From JBBAFS01 sp041655255 (GTDB lineage: Bacteria; Spirochaetota; Spirochaetia; Sphaerochaetales; Sphaerochaetaceae), in assembly GCA_041655255.1 (NCBI GenBank), contig JBBAFS010000002.1:1-64000 (forward strand): 64,000 nt of DNA, in the 5' to 3' direction. Every line of letters starts with the position of its first letter. The first letter of the stretch is position 1. A program made the position numbers and the translations under genes. The notes below the pieces were generated by a model. That model was not told where the DNA came from, searched no databases, and was given only the letters and a program-made list of their open reading frames with translations. This document shows, one piece after another, positions 35,168-43,328 of the stretch.

Positions 35168-35809
35168 GTGAAGCGGTTAGTGACTCTTTTGTTCATCATT
35201 TGTTTGTTTCTCGTCCCATTAACAGCTGGTAGATTGTTCTCTGTTGGATTTGGTTCTATGAGCCAACTCCAAATTGATCTCACCGATTCAAATGTACAAC
35301 CCGCTTCAATCATCGATGTTCATAACTGGGCAACTGGGTTTGAAGTAAGAACAACAGTGTTAGGTATGAACACTGAAGCTTATATGCTTATTCAACAAGG
35401 TGACATTATTGATGTAACTGAGGGGGGGATGCCTGTGTATGCCGATGACGTCGCCCAAAAGCTATTTGGGATGGTTGCTGTCGGCTTTACGACCAAATCA
35501 TCTCCCCTGACAACGTTAAGCTTTGGAGCTGGAACTCGGTTAGGAATGAATGTCTCTCCCGATTTTGGAGTTGAGTTCTGGGCAGGAGATGAATCAAACC
35601 TGTATACTCAAAAGAGCACTGAAGAGTTTTTCTCCGATATGATGATTGCTTATCGAATACGACTCGATCTCAATATTAAGAAGATTTCATTTGGCCTACA
35701 CTACGAAGTTCCCTCTAGTGGATTTACCTATTCGCAGCCTGAAACCGAACTCCTTATTCCCGACTGGAGTCAAGGAAAAATTGGGGCTGCAATGATTGTG
35801 AGTTTATAA
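35168..35809 (+). CDS. Small outer-membrane beta-barrel-like protein, third of a tandem trio
   Basis: 213 residues with a GTG start preceded by TAGGAG. The signal peptide is VTLLFIICLFLVPLTAG. It is strand-rich with the shared C-terminal block (SSGFTYSQPETELLIPDW, then KIGAAMIVSL) and a mid block FGAGTRLGMNVSPDFG that parallels GPRMGVSFDKDFG in the second gene. Twelve bases separate it from that gene, so they are co-transcribed. The last strand ends in Leu rather than Phe. Function unknown. Confidence 0.72.
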   Translation: MKRLVTLLFIICLFLVPLTAGRLFSVGFGSMSQLQIDLTDSNVQPASIIDVHNWATGFEVRTTVLGMNTEAYMLIQQGDIIDVTEGGMPVYADDVAQKLFGMVAVGFTTKSSPLTTLSFGAGTRLGMNVSPDFGVEFWAGDESNLYTQKSTEEFFSDMMIAYRIRLDLNIKKISFGLHYEVPSSGFTYSQPETELLIPDWSQGKIGAAMIVSL

Positions 35810-35811
35810 GT

Positions 35812-36231
35812 ATGAGCTCGGTAGCCTCTTTTATAAAAGCTATTATTGTTGCCCTTGTTCTCTTTTTCCTCATCTTCTTTTTCTTTCCCGAGTATTCAGA
35901 GCGATACTTTGGTTTTAGTTATGAGAGTGAACAATACCTTACATTAGTCAAAGAGAGTGCTACCTCCCCCAATGTTATCGATGTGAGAGGCTCTGTATTA
36001 GAAGAGTATAAAAAGAGCATTGAACATGAATTTGTGAGTGAAGAGTTACGCCATGCAGTAGGAACTGAGGAAGTTGTACAACTGTTTGGCTCGTATTGGC
36101 AACGATTTGGATTTGAAAAAGAGCTCACTCGAAGCGAATATGAGAGGGCATTAGAAGCTCACTTACGCAATGAAACCCTTTTTTCTCCCCGCCAGGTTAA
36201 TACCTTAAGACGCTTGTTGTGGTCGCTGTAG
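35812..36231 (+). CDS. Small membrane-anchored protein of unknown function
   Basis: 139 residues. One hydrophobic segment (about 8-26, IKAIIVALVLFFLIFFFF) is followed by a charged, helical soluble domain rich in Glu and Arg. The membrane segment resembles an uncleaved anchor; the domain would lie outside the cytoplasm if the basic residue before it stays inside. It starts two bases after the third barrel gene, so it belongs to that unit and may be linked to barrel placement. I do not recognise the family. Confidence 0.65.
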   Translation: MSSVASFIKAIIVALVLFFLIFFFFPEYSERYFGFSYESEQYLTLVKESATSPNVIDVRGSVLEEYKKSIEHEFVSEELRHAVGTEEVVQLFGSYWQRFGFEKELTRSEYERALEAHLRNETLFSPRQVNTLRRLLWSL

Positions 36232-36285
36232 GAACATCTGGTCGCTTTATCCATTGTGTCGTATGATGAAGTGATGGAGAATCCT

Positions 36286-39003
36286 ATGAGTAACAAGAAG
36301 AAAAACCTATATATTATAGATGGCTATTCGCTTATCTATCGCTCCTATTTTGCTTTTATGAATCGCCCTTTGCGAGATATGGAAGGAAATAACGTCTCTG
36401 CCTTATTTGGATTTTTCAATACATTGTTGATGATCGTGCGAGAATACCCTGTCGATTATCTTGTTATTGCTATGGATACTAAAGGGCCAACGTTTCGTCA
36501 TGAGCTGTATAGCCAGTATAAAGCGAACCGTGATGCAGCTCCTCAAGATCTTCATGACCAAGTCCCTAAAATTCAAGCTATCTTGGATGCAGCACACATT
36601 GCCCACATTGGCATCAGTGGCAATGAAGCCGATGATATCATCGCTTCACTCTCCCGTAGTGCCACCAACCAAGGCATTCATACGGTGATGGTCACCGGTG
36701 ATAAAGACCTTCTTCAATTAGTTAATGAACATGTATCAGCCTTACGACCTCCTAAAAAAGGAGAAAGTCGCTACCGAGAAGTTGGCACTGATGAAGTAAT
36801 TAAAGAGTTTGGCATCTCCCCTGATCAGATTATCGACTTTTTAGCCCTTACTGGAGATTCATCAGATAATGTGCCAGGAGTGAGTGGAATAGGACCCAAA
36901 GGGGCACTGAAGCTCCTTGAGCAATACCCAACTCTTCAAGAGATCTACGACCACATTGAAGAGCTCTCTCCGGGGGTAGCCAAAAAACTCACTGAATCCA
37001 AAGAGATGGCTTTTTTAAGTAAAGAGTTAGTCACACTCAAAGATGATGTCTATCCAGTTCATTCTTTTGAAAAAAGTGAATATAGAGTTGAAGATATCAA
37101 GTGGGATCAGGCGATACCTCTTTTTGAACAAGCACAAGCAAAATCTCTTATCGCAGCTATTGAAAACTTAGGTCATTCATCTACTGACTCTGTTCAAAGT
37201 GAACCAGTACAAAAGAAGGGGACGTACCACCTCATTGATGATATTGCAACACTGAAAGAGGTCTTTGGCCAGATGTCCCAAAGTAGTGCAATCGCCTTTG
37301 ATCTAGAGACTACCAGCACCAATGAGATGGAAGCTGATATTGTCGGTTTCTCTTTTACCAACAAAGCGTATGAGGCGTGGTATGTCCCTTTTGTTGCCCA
37401 ACATAAAGAGATGTTAGATCCCGAAGAGGTAAGACCTCTTTTAATGGAACTTCTCGTAGAGAAGAATATCCCCCTTATTGGGCAAAACCTTAAATATGAT
37501 TATAAGGTGCTTCGCAATTGGGGAATTCCAAAGATGAACCTCTTTTTTGATACCATGGTGGCAGCTTGGATTATCGACTCTGCCTCTCCTCAATATAATA
37601 TCGATTTTCTAGCTCAAAAATATCTCGATGGATATACCACTGTTCCCTTCTCTTCTTTGGTAGACAAAGGGGGGACATTCAAAGATGTCCGTCTAGAAGA
37701 TGCTGTATTGTATGGAGCAGAAGATAGTGATCTCACCTTTAGGTTATATGAGATCTTTCACTCCCAATTAGAAGAGCGTAACCTCCTTTCACTGTTTCAA
37801 GACATTGAGATGCCATTGGTAACTATTCTCAGTGAGATGGAACTCAAAGGGATCTTATTAGATACGCAACGTCTAAAGGAGTTTTCTCAAGAGGTAAACA
37901 CACGTATTAAAGCAATTGAAGAGGAGATCTACGACGAGGTTGGTTTCCCCTTTAACATTAATTCAACGAAACAACTTCAAGAGGTTCTTTTTGAGATGCG
38001 AGGTCTTACCCCCATTAAGAAGATTAAAACGGGGTATTCTACCGACACCGATACCTTAGAGCAGTTAGCACACCTAGATGCAGTTCCTGCCCTTATTTTG
38101 CAAAACAGGACGTTAGTTAAATTAGCCAATACCTACATCGAACCACTTCCCGCTCTTGTCGATGAAAAAACCCATCGTCTTCACACCTCATATACCCAAA
38201 CAGGAACTGCAACAGGACGCCTTTCAAGTCGGAATCCAAACTTACAAAATATTCCTGTTCGTAACGAAGATGGGAAAAGGATTCGTGAAGCATTTGTTGC
38301 TCCAAAAGGATCGCTATTATTATCAGCAGACTACTCTCAAATTGAGTTAGTTGTCTTAGCTCATCTCTCTCAAGATAAACAACTGATGCAAGCCTTTGTT
38401 GATGGAGAAGATATTCACACCCACACAGCTTCAATCATCTTTGAGATGATGAAAGAGTTAGTAACCCCTGAACAGCGTCGTATTGCAAAGACAATCAACT
38501 TTGGGGTGATGTATGGAATGAGTGCCTTTAGACTCTCAAATGAGCTTGGTATTACACGCAAACATGCCCAGCAGTTCATCGATGACTACTTTAACCGCTT
38601 TAGTTCTGTGAAAGCCTTTATGGCATCTATTATTGAAAAAGCACAAAAAGAGGGGAAAGTTCACACAATGTTACAACGTGAACGATTTGTCCCTGAAATT
38701 AATAGTCGTAATAATGTAGAGCGCTCACAAGGAGAGCGTATTGCTGTTAATACAGTAATTCAAGGTTCTGCTGCCGATATTATGAAACTAGCGATGATCA
38801 AAGTTGTTGATGAGATGGAACAAAAGAACCTTCACAGTAGACTTTTATTACAAGTCCACGACGAATTAATCTTTGAAGTTCCTGAAGATGAACTTTCTCA
38901 GATGAGAGATCTCGTTGTCTCAACGATGGAAGGAGCTTACCCACTTTCAATTCCTCTTAAAGTGAGTGTGGAAGTTGGACCTTCGTGGGGAGAGATGAAG
39001 TGA
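36286..39003 (+). CDS. polA: DNA polymerase I
   Basis: 905 residues. All three domains are complete. The 5' nuclease begins MSNKKKNLYIIDGYSLIYRSYF and has the GDSSDNVPGVSGIG motif. The 3'-5' proofreading domain keeps its metal ligands: DLE in IAFDLETTS near residue 339, LIGQNLKYDYKVL, and YGAEDSD. The polymerase has motif A LSADYSQIELVVLAHLS, the O-helix RRIAKTINFGVMYG and motif C QVHDELIFE. ATG 36286 has GGAG six bases upstream; the GTG at 36256 would add ten residues unlike the family. coaE overlaps the end. Confidence 0.97.
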   Translation: MSNKKKNLYIIDGYSLIYRSYFAFMNRPLRDMEGNNVSALFGFFNTLLMIVREYPVDYLVIAMDTKGPTFRHELYSQYKANRDAAPQDLHDQVPKIQAILDAAHIAHIGISGNEADDIIASLSRSATNQGIHTVMVTGDKDLLQLVNEHVSALRPPKKGESRYREVGTDEVIKEFGISPDQIIDFLALTGDSSDNVPGVSGIGPKGALKLLEQYPTLQEIYDHIEELSPGVAKKLTESKEMAFLSKELVTLKDDVYPVHSFEKSEYRVEDIKWDQAIPLFEQAQAKSLIAAIENLGHSSTDSVQSEPVQKKGTYHLIDDIATLKEVFGQMSQSSAIAFDLETTSTNEMEADIVGFSFTNKAYEAWYVPFVAQHKEMLDPEEVRPLLMELLVEKNIPLIGQNLKYDYKVLRNWGIPKMNLFFDTMVAAWIIDSASPQYNIDFLAQKYLDGYTTVPFSSLVDKGGTFKDVRLEDAVLYGAEDSDLTFRLYEIFHSQLEERNLLSLFQDIEMPLVTILSEMELKGILLDTQRLKEFSQEVNTRIKAIEEEIYDEVGFPFNINSTKQLQEVLFEMRGLTPIKKIKTGYSTDTDTLEQLAHLDAVPALILQNRTLVKLANTYIEPLPALVDEKTHRLHTSYTQTGTATGRLSSRNPNLQNIPVRNEDGKRIREAFVAPKGSLLLSADYSQIELVVLAHLSQDKQLMQAFVDGEDIHTHTASIIFEMMKELVTPEQRRIAKTINFGVMYGMSAFRLSNELGITRKHAQQFIDDYFNRFSSVKAFMASIIEKAQKEGKVHTMLQRERFVPEINSRNNVERSQGERIAVNTVIQGSAADIMKLAMIKVVDEMEQKNLHSRLLLQVHDELIFEVPEDELSQMRDLVVSTMEGAYPLSIPLKVSVEVGPSWGEMK

Positions 39004-39593
39004 AAGTAATTGGACTCACAGGTCGATACAATTCAGGAAAGAACTATATTGCCTCCCTCTTAGAACAAAAAGGGGCTACCCTGATTGATGTTGATACCTA
39101 TGGCTATGAGGCACGAGAGAGTGCAAAAGAGCGATTAGTTGAAGCCTTTGGAAGTGAAGTTCTCACTTCCACTGCTGAAATAGATCGCTCGTTTTTACGA
39201 GAAATAGTCTTTTCTGATTCAAAGAACCTTAAAGTCCTTGAATCAATTGTCCATCCTCAGATGGTAAAGATGGTACAAAAGCAGATCAAAGAGCACAAAC
39301 AAAGAGGGACAAAAGCTCTTGTTATAAACGCTGCCCTGTTACAACGGATGAATTTACACAAAGAGTGCGATGCTATTATCTATCTCTATGCCCCTTGCTT
39401 TGGGCGTCTCTTTCGTGCGATAAAACGAGATAGCATCTCTTGTAGCTCTTTTGTACGTATAGAGAAAGCACAAAAAGATATCACCAAAAAGGGACTTAAA
39501 GGGACCTTTAGTGTTACCAAAGTGACGAATTGGGGGCCTAAGGCATTTATTTATCGACAAGTCGATAAGTTTTGGGCTAGTATGGACGCATAG
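39000..39593 (+). CDS. coaE: Dephospho-CoA kinase
   Basis: 197 residues. The P-loop is GLTGRYNSGKN near residue 5, slightly different from the common GGIGSGKS. The CoA-kinase block LIDVDTYGYEA follows (the usual motif is DAD), and the lid region with FLREIVFSD and ESIVHPQM fits CoaE. It catalyses the last step of CoA synthesis. GTG 39000 overlaps the polA stop (GTGA) and has GGGGAGA upstream; the earlier GTG at 38985 lacks such a site. The C-terminal third is unlike the typical family, so confidence is moderate to high. Confidence 0.82.
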   Translation: MKVIGLTGRYNSGKNYIASLLEQKGATLIDVDTYGYEARESAKERLVEAFGSEVLTSTAEIDRSFLREIVFSDSKNLKVLESIVHPQMVKMVQKQIKEHKQRGTKALVINAALLQRMNLHKECDAIIYLYAPCFGRLFRAIKRDSISCSSFVRIEKAQKDITKKGLKGTFSVTKVTNWGPKAFIYRQVDKFWASMDA

Positions 39594-39606
39594 GAAGACG
39601 CAATCT

Positions 39607-40140
39607 ATGAGACGAACAGGTATTTTTATTACATTGGGATTCACAATCTCGCTGACCATATTTATTATGGCGGGGATTATCTATTTTCATGAAGTGGGAG
39701 AGTATGAACCGAAGGTTATCACTTCTCCAATAAAAGAGGTACCAGTTGTCACCCCACTTGAAGTAGAAGTTGTTGTTGAAAAAGAGGTTTCACCTGAAGT
39801 TGAAATAACTGAAAAACCAACACCAGCAGTGAAAGAAGAGGTGGTAATCACTCCTCCTCCAGTGGTGAAAGAAGAGGTAATGGTTGAACCTGTAAAGGTT
39901 GTAAAACCTGTGGTAGTCGAACCAGTGAAGGTCGTAACACCTCCACCAGTAGTAAAAGAAGAGATAACAGTAACACCTGTAGAAGAGAAAAAAGTTGTTG
40001 AAGAGTTAAAGTCGATTATCATCGAACCACCTGTGGTGGATGAAGCATTCGACTTCATTGACCCCATTACATTTAATGAGAAAGCATTCCAGCTTCGTAA
40101 AGAGGCGGTCGATGACCTTTTTGATAAACTGTTATGGTAA
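39607..40140 (+). CDS. Single-pass envelope protein with a Val/Pro/Glu-rich linker
   Basis: 177 residues. A membrane segment (about 6-27) is followed by about 110 residues of low-complexity Val, Pro, Glu and Lys with imperfect repeats (PPPVVKEE twice, VEPVKVV twice), then a short folded end (about 140-177, FDFIDPITFNEKAFQ). The layout recalls the extended periplasm-spanning arm of TonB, but the C-terminal TonB domain is absent. It probably reaches across the periplasm. It starts 13 bases after coaE and ends at a bidirectional terminator. Function unknown. Confidence 0.7.
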   Translation: MRRTGIFITLGFTISLTIFIMAGIIYFHEVGEYEPKVITSPIKEVPVVTPLEVEVVVEKEVSPEVEITEKPTPAVKEEVVITPPPVVKEEVMVEPVKVVKPVVVEPVKVVTPPPVVKEEITVTPVEEKKVVEELKSIIIEPPVVDEAFDFIDPITFNEKAFQLRKEAVDDLFDKLLW

Positions 40141-40147
40141 GAATAAA

Positions 40148-40173
40148 AAAGCCACCTCAATGAAGGTGGCTTT
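40148..40173. terminator. Bidirectional rho-independent terminator
   Basis: AAAGCCACCT-CAATGA-AGGTGGCTTT is a 10-bp stem between the convergent envelope-protein and MFS genes. It has T runs on the minus strand (TTTTTTATTC after the stem) and a short one on the plus strand (TTTCTC). Confidence 0.85.
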
Positions 40174-40184
40174 CTCATATACTC

Positions 40185-41495
40185 TTACGCTTCTAAAGCG
40201 TCGTCTTGGGGTTCTCCTCTTGTCACTTTACCCATAAGGAAAAAAGCAACAATCATACACAGTGCAGCAAAGATAAAGAGTGATCCATACCCAAAGAGGT
40301 CAATAAGTCCTCCTGTAATTGGTGGAGCAATAATAGAAGCGAGCTGTGAGAAGAAATAATACAACCCCGTGTAAATACCCATATTTTCATAACTAGCCAT
40401 TTGCCATAGCATTGGAAATGAGTTTGTGACAATGCTCACCCAGAAGGTTCCAAAGAGGAACATCAGTGCCCAGAAGCTGACAAGTTTCACAGTTTGTCCC
40501 ACAGCAGGTCCTGTAAATGTAACACTGTGGATAAACACTGCAGTCAATACCAGAGCTAAAATGATTAAAGAGGTTCGAATAGTCTTTTTACGCCCATGGT
40601 GGTGGGCAATAATGCCACTAGGAATAGCGAATATTGCATACGCAACTCCTACCATTCCAGCAGCTAATGCTGCATTTCCACTGGATGTGTGAAGAATCTC
40701 AACTGAGTACTTCCCAATAAAAGGGAGCACCCCTTGGTAGCCGACAAACCAAAATAGAAGCGAAAGGAGGATATAAAAGGCACTTTTATCCTCTTCTTGA
40801 AAGATCTGTTTTAATGATTGGATGATAGGAACTTTCTCTTCTTGTTCTGAATCTACTGCTTTACCACGCTTCTCTTTAATAAAGAAGAATAGAAGTAGTG
40901 CAGCTACAAATACTAATAATCCTGCTAAGGGGAAAGCTAAAATGTTATCTGTAGGACCACGTGAAGGTAAGGTGATATGAACGTCCATTAATCGAGCTAA
41001 TCCAATAGTACCCACTATGGCAGCAATACCACCCATGGTGTTAATTACTCCATTCGCTTCAGAACGTATCTCTCCTGGTATCATATCGGGCATCAGAGCC
41101 ACAACAGGTCCACGTGCAGCTTGTTTAAATAAGTTTAATGCAAAGATAAGAATAATGAGTAATACCAGTGATGAGAGTGCGGCAAAGGGGATAAGACCGA
41201 ATGTGAATGCACTTAACGGAAGGAGGGTGATGATATACGGCATCCTTCTACCGATGGGAGTACGGGTACGATCACTGAGGGCTGAAAACACTGGAATTAA
41301 GAATATGGCAAAGACATTATCTAGGGTCATAATCGCCCCAATAATTGCATTAGAAGAGATATAACGACCTAAGAAGATGGGAATATAGGTGTCATATAAC
41401 GGATCCATGAGTCCCATTGTGAAAAATCCGAGGCCAATTAAAAAGGTAGTCAGGTAATACCCTTTCATGCTTTTACGTTCTCTTTTCTCTTTCAT
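40185..41495 (-). CDS. Major facilitator transporter, SLC45/GPH sugar-carrier-like
   Basis: 436 residues with twelve hydrophobic segments. The loop between segments 2 and 3 reads FSALSDRTRTPIGRRMPYI, the MFS signature in the form used by sucrose/glycoside carriers (SLC45 and GPH groups). A charged loop (about 205-225) separates the halves. The substrate is unknown; sugars or glycosides are likely. A GAGG site precedes ATG. It is a single-gene unit ending at the shared terminator. Confidence 0.8.
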   Translation of the reverse strand: MKEKRERKSMKGYYLTTFLIGLGFFTMGLMDPLYDTYIPIFLGRYISSNAIIGAIMTLDNVFAIFLIPVFSALSDRTRTPIGRRMPYIITLLPLSAFTFGLIPFAALSSLVLLIILIFALNLFKQAARGPVVALMPDMIPGEIRSEANGVINTMGGIAAIVGTIGLARLMDVHITLPSRGPTDNILAFPLAGLLVFVAALLLFFFIKEKRGKAVDSEQEEKVPIIQSLKQIFQEEDKSAFYILLSLLFWFVGYQGVLPFIGKYSVEILHTSSGNAALAAGMVGVAYAIFAIPSGIIAHHHGRKKTIRTSLIILALVLTAVFIHSVTFTGPAVGQTVKLVSFWALMFLFGTFWVSIVTNSFPMLWQMASYENMGIYTGLYYFFSQLASIIAPPITGGLIDLFGYGSLFIFAALCMIVAFFLMGKVTRGEPQDDALEA

Positions 41496-41693
41496 ATCTA
41501 CCTCACTTCAATTGACAAAATTGTATCAGCTAATGAGAGGTGATGCAAAACAAAAAAAGGAATCAAAGAGAGTCTTAAAGGAGCACTATCTCTACTAAAT
41601 CACCATGTCGGAGATTTGAAAAGAGGGTTTTAGTGGAGATAACACTACAAGTGAAGTAAAAAGGTGTTACCTGTAGTGTGTTGATAAAAGAGT

Positions 41694-41727
41694 GTGAGCC
41701 AGTACATTCACCGTGTAACTGGCTCAC
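41694..41727 (-). terminator. Terminator after the beta-helix lipoprotein gene
   Basis: On the minus strand GTGAGCCAGT pairs with ACTGGCTCAC around a 14-base loop, extended by TACA/TGTA with one bulge, and is followed by ACTCTTTTATC. It lies 17 bases after the lipoprotein stop. Confidence 0.7.
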
Positions 41728-41743
41728 TGATTAAGTGTTTTGC

Positions 41744-42565
41744 TTATTTACTATCAGAAATATCTCCGATTGTAACTTCTACGCTCTGTTTATTGACCGT
41801 ATTACCCTCAAGGTGAGTTTTTACACTCAAATCTTCAACCCACATTGCAAACTGAGGAGGAGGAGAGCTTTCACCATTATTTCTAGAGTTATCTAACACA
41901 GCATTATCTTCGATAGTCACTGTCCCACTTGCATAGAGCGAATTTGACTCTCTCTTTTCTCCTCCATTTAATGCTGCATGTTTATTCTCAAAAGTATTGT
42001 TTGTGATTGTCGTGGTGCCACGTAAAGCGGTAAACAAGAATATTCCTTGATTTGCTATATCGGTAGACTCTCCACCTTGAAAGGTATTACCTGAGATAAG
42101 AAGATCTTCGATATAATCACTCTCGTTTGTAGAGGTAGAGTCATTGCCTCGAGCTATACCATGTTTTTGTGAATCAATGGTATTATTTTTAATGGTTATT
42201 TTTGAAAATCCTTTTGTCTTATTGTGAGTAATGGTAATACCTTTTTCATGTGTGTTGATGTAAAACCCTTCAATGAAGACATTACTACTATCGATGATTA
42301 CAGAGCCAATGTGAGGCTTGTTATACCCAATAAGGGTGATAGGCTTTGAAAGTGTGACACTTTCATTCCACGTTCCTGGTCCAACACCTATAGTGTCACC
42401 CTCATTTGCCTCCCCTAAGGCAGCACTCATTGTTTCATATTCAATGTTTTGAGTTAGGTTGCGAACTCCAATGATAGGTGGGATTATTGAAATCTCTTGA
42501 TCACAGGAAACGAAGATAAGAACACTTAAAAGCACGACTAGAATAAAAACACGAAAATTTTTCAT
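41744..42565 (-). CDS. Lipoprotein with right-handed beta-helix (pectate-lyase-like) repeats
   Basis: 273 residues. A lipoprotein signal (FILVVLLSVLIFVSC, Cys near residue 21) is followed by short strand repeats rich in Asn, Thr and Ile (ITIKNNTIDSQKHGIARGND, LLISGNTFQGG, TTITNNTFENK, VTIEDNAVLDN). The segment before them (YETMSAALGEANEGDTIGVGPGTWNESVTL) matches the capping block of NosD/DUF1565 beta-helix proteins. No catalytic residues can be named. It may bind or cleave polysaccharide at the cell surface. AGGAGG precedes ATG. It is a single-gene unit. Confidence 0.8.
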   Translation of the reverse strand: MKNFRVFILVVLLSVLIFVSCDQEISIIPPIIGVRNLTQNIEYETMSAALGEANEGDTIGVGPGTWNESVTLSKPITLIGYNKPHIGSVIIDSSNVFIEGFYINTHEKGITITHNKTKGFSKITIKNNTIDSQKHGIARGNDSTSTNESDYIEDLLISGNTFQGGESTDIANQGIFLFTALRGTTTITNNTFENKHAALNGGEKRESNSLYASGTVTIEDNAVLDNSRNNGESSPPPQFAMWVEDLSVKTHLEGNTVNKQSVEVTIGDISDSK

Positions 42566-42686
42566 TCCTTCCTCCTAGAATAATGAGATGTTTGCAATAA
42601 TTGATGAATAGCTTTTCCTGTTATGAAGTAGAAAGGTTATGTTCATGAAAAATTGCTGATTACAAGTGTATCCAATTCTTACGAGT

Positions 42687-42700
42687 TTGCAATATTGCAA
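42687..42700. promoter_or_regulatory. 14-bp perfect palindrome upstream of the beta-helix lipoprotein gene
   Basis: TTGCAATATTGCAA, 122 bases before the gene. The half site TTTGCAATA recurs at 42591-42599, just 26 bases before the start codon, consistent with a regulator that binds both. Confidence 0.4.
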
Positions 42701-42828
42701 CTAAAAGAAGACCTAGAAATTGCATGATTTGTTATTTCTCTTCATTGATAGCAAGCTCTTGGCATGGAAGATCTAAGAGCTTCGTTGCTACGTCAGATTC
42801 AACGTTAGGTGTTACCGTAACATGTTCT

Positions 42829-43094
42829 ACCCCCGAAGTACCCCCGAAGTCACCCCTGAAGTGATGATGCTATTGCACCATCTCAAAAAAGAGATGAGTT
42901 AAGTGGAATTACAACACGCTATGAATCTCCGAGATGAGAAACATTTCCGAAGATCTTATCTACATCCGGCTCTTCAACTCAAAGTTATAGAAATGACAAT
43001 TCCTGAAAAGCCCACTAGTAGCAAACAACGATACCGTGTTAGTGAAAGTGCTAAACACATGGTAGCAAACACCGATAATGACCATAATCAGTGA
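42829..43094 (+). pseudogene. C-terminal remnant of an AlbA/Fic-like regulator with TPEV repeats
   Basis: Translated in frame from 42846: EVTPEVMMLLHHLKKEMS, a TAA stop at 42900-42902, then VELQHAMNLRDEKHFRRSYL, LKVIEMTIPEKPTSSKQRYR. This is the C-terminal winged-helix block found after a TPEVTPEV linker in many AlbA-domain ATP-binding and Fic-like proteins. The linker is frameshifted: ACCCCCGAAGT is repeated back to back (42829-42839, 42840-42850) with an 11-base period, not a multiple of three. The rest of the gene is absent. It is a dead relic. Confidence 0.7.
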
Positions 43095-43328
43095 CGACTG
43101 AAGTAGATCTTCTTCTCTTGTATGTCCAAGGCTCTAAAACCTCATTGATGGATTTTATATACTAATAGTTGTCTCATGAATGTACCTCTTGTTTCTTACA
43201 CCTCAGATTGATGATGATATTGCCTTAAGGCTAAAGCGTTTTGTTAAAAGGCTTATCGATGGGTCATGTGGTATTGAACACCAAGGAGGTCCTAGACGAT
43301 AGACTCTTATCTGTGGTAAGAAAAGTCG

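Larger units (their letters stand above)
42566..43328. other. 763-base gap with a palindrome and a decayed gene
   Basis: This gap holds the upstream region of the beta-helix gene and a degraded C-terminal fragment of a winged-helix protein (42829-43094). From 43095 to 43328 I see no gene, only short frames. A TTGAAC and nearby CCAAGGAGGTCC at 43274-43294 lie before the aminomutase gene but are too far from its ATG to serve as its ribosome binding site. Confidence 0.5.

Noticed and set aside
39687..40178. 163-codon minus-strand frame rich in Thr and Ser over the envelope protein
   Set aside because: It is the mirror of the Val/Pro/Glu repeat codons and runs through the terminator hairpin.
42903..43094. 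63-codon frame as a functional small gene
   Set aside because: It continues upstream past an in-frame stop into the matching linker of a larger protein family, so it is the end of a broken gene.
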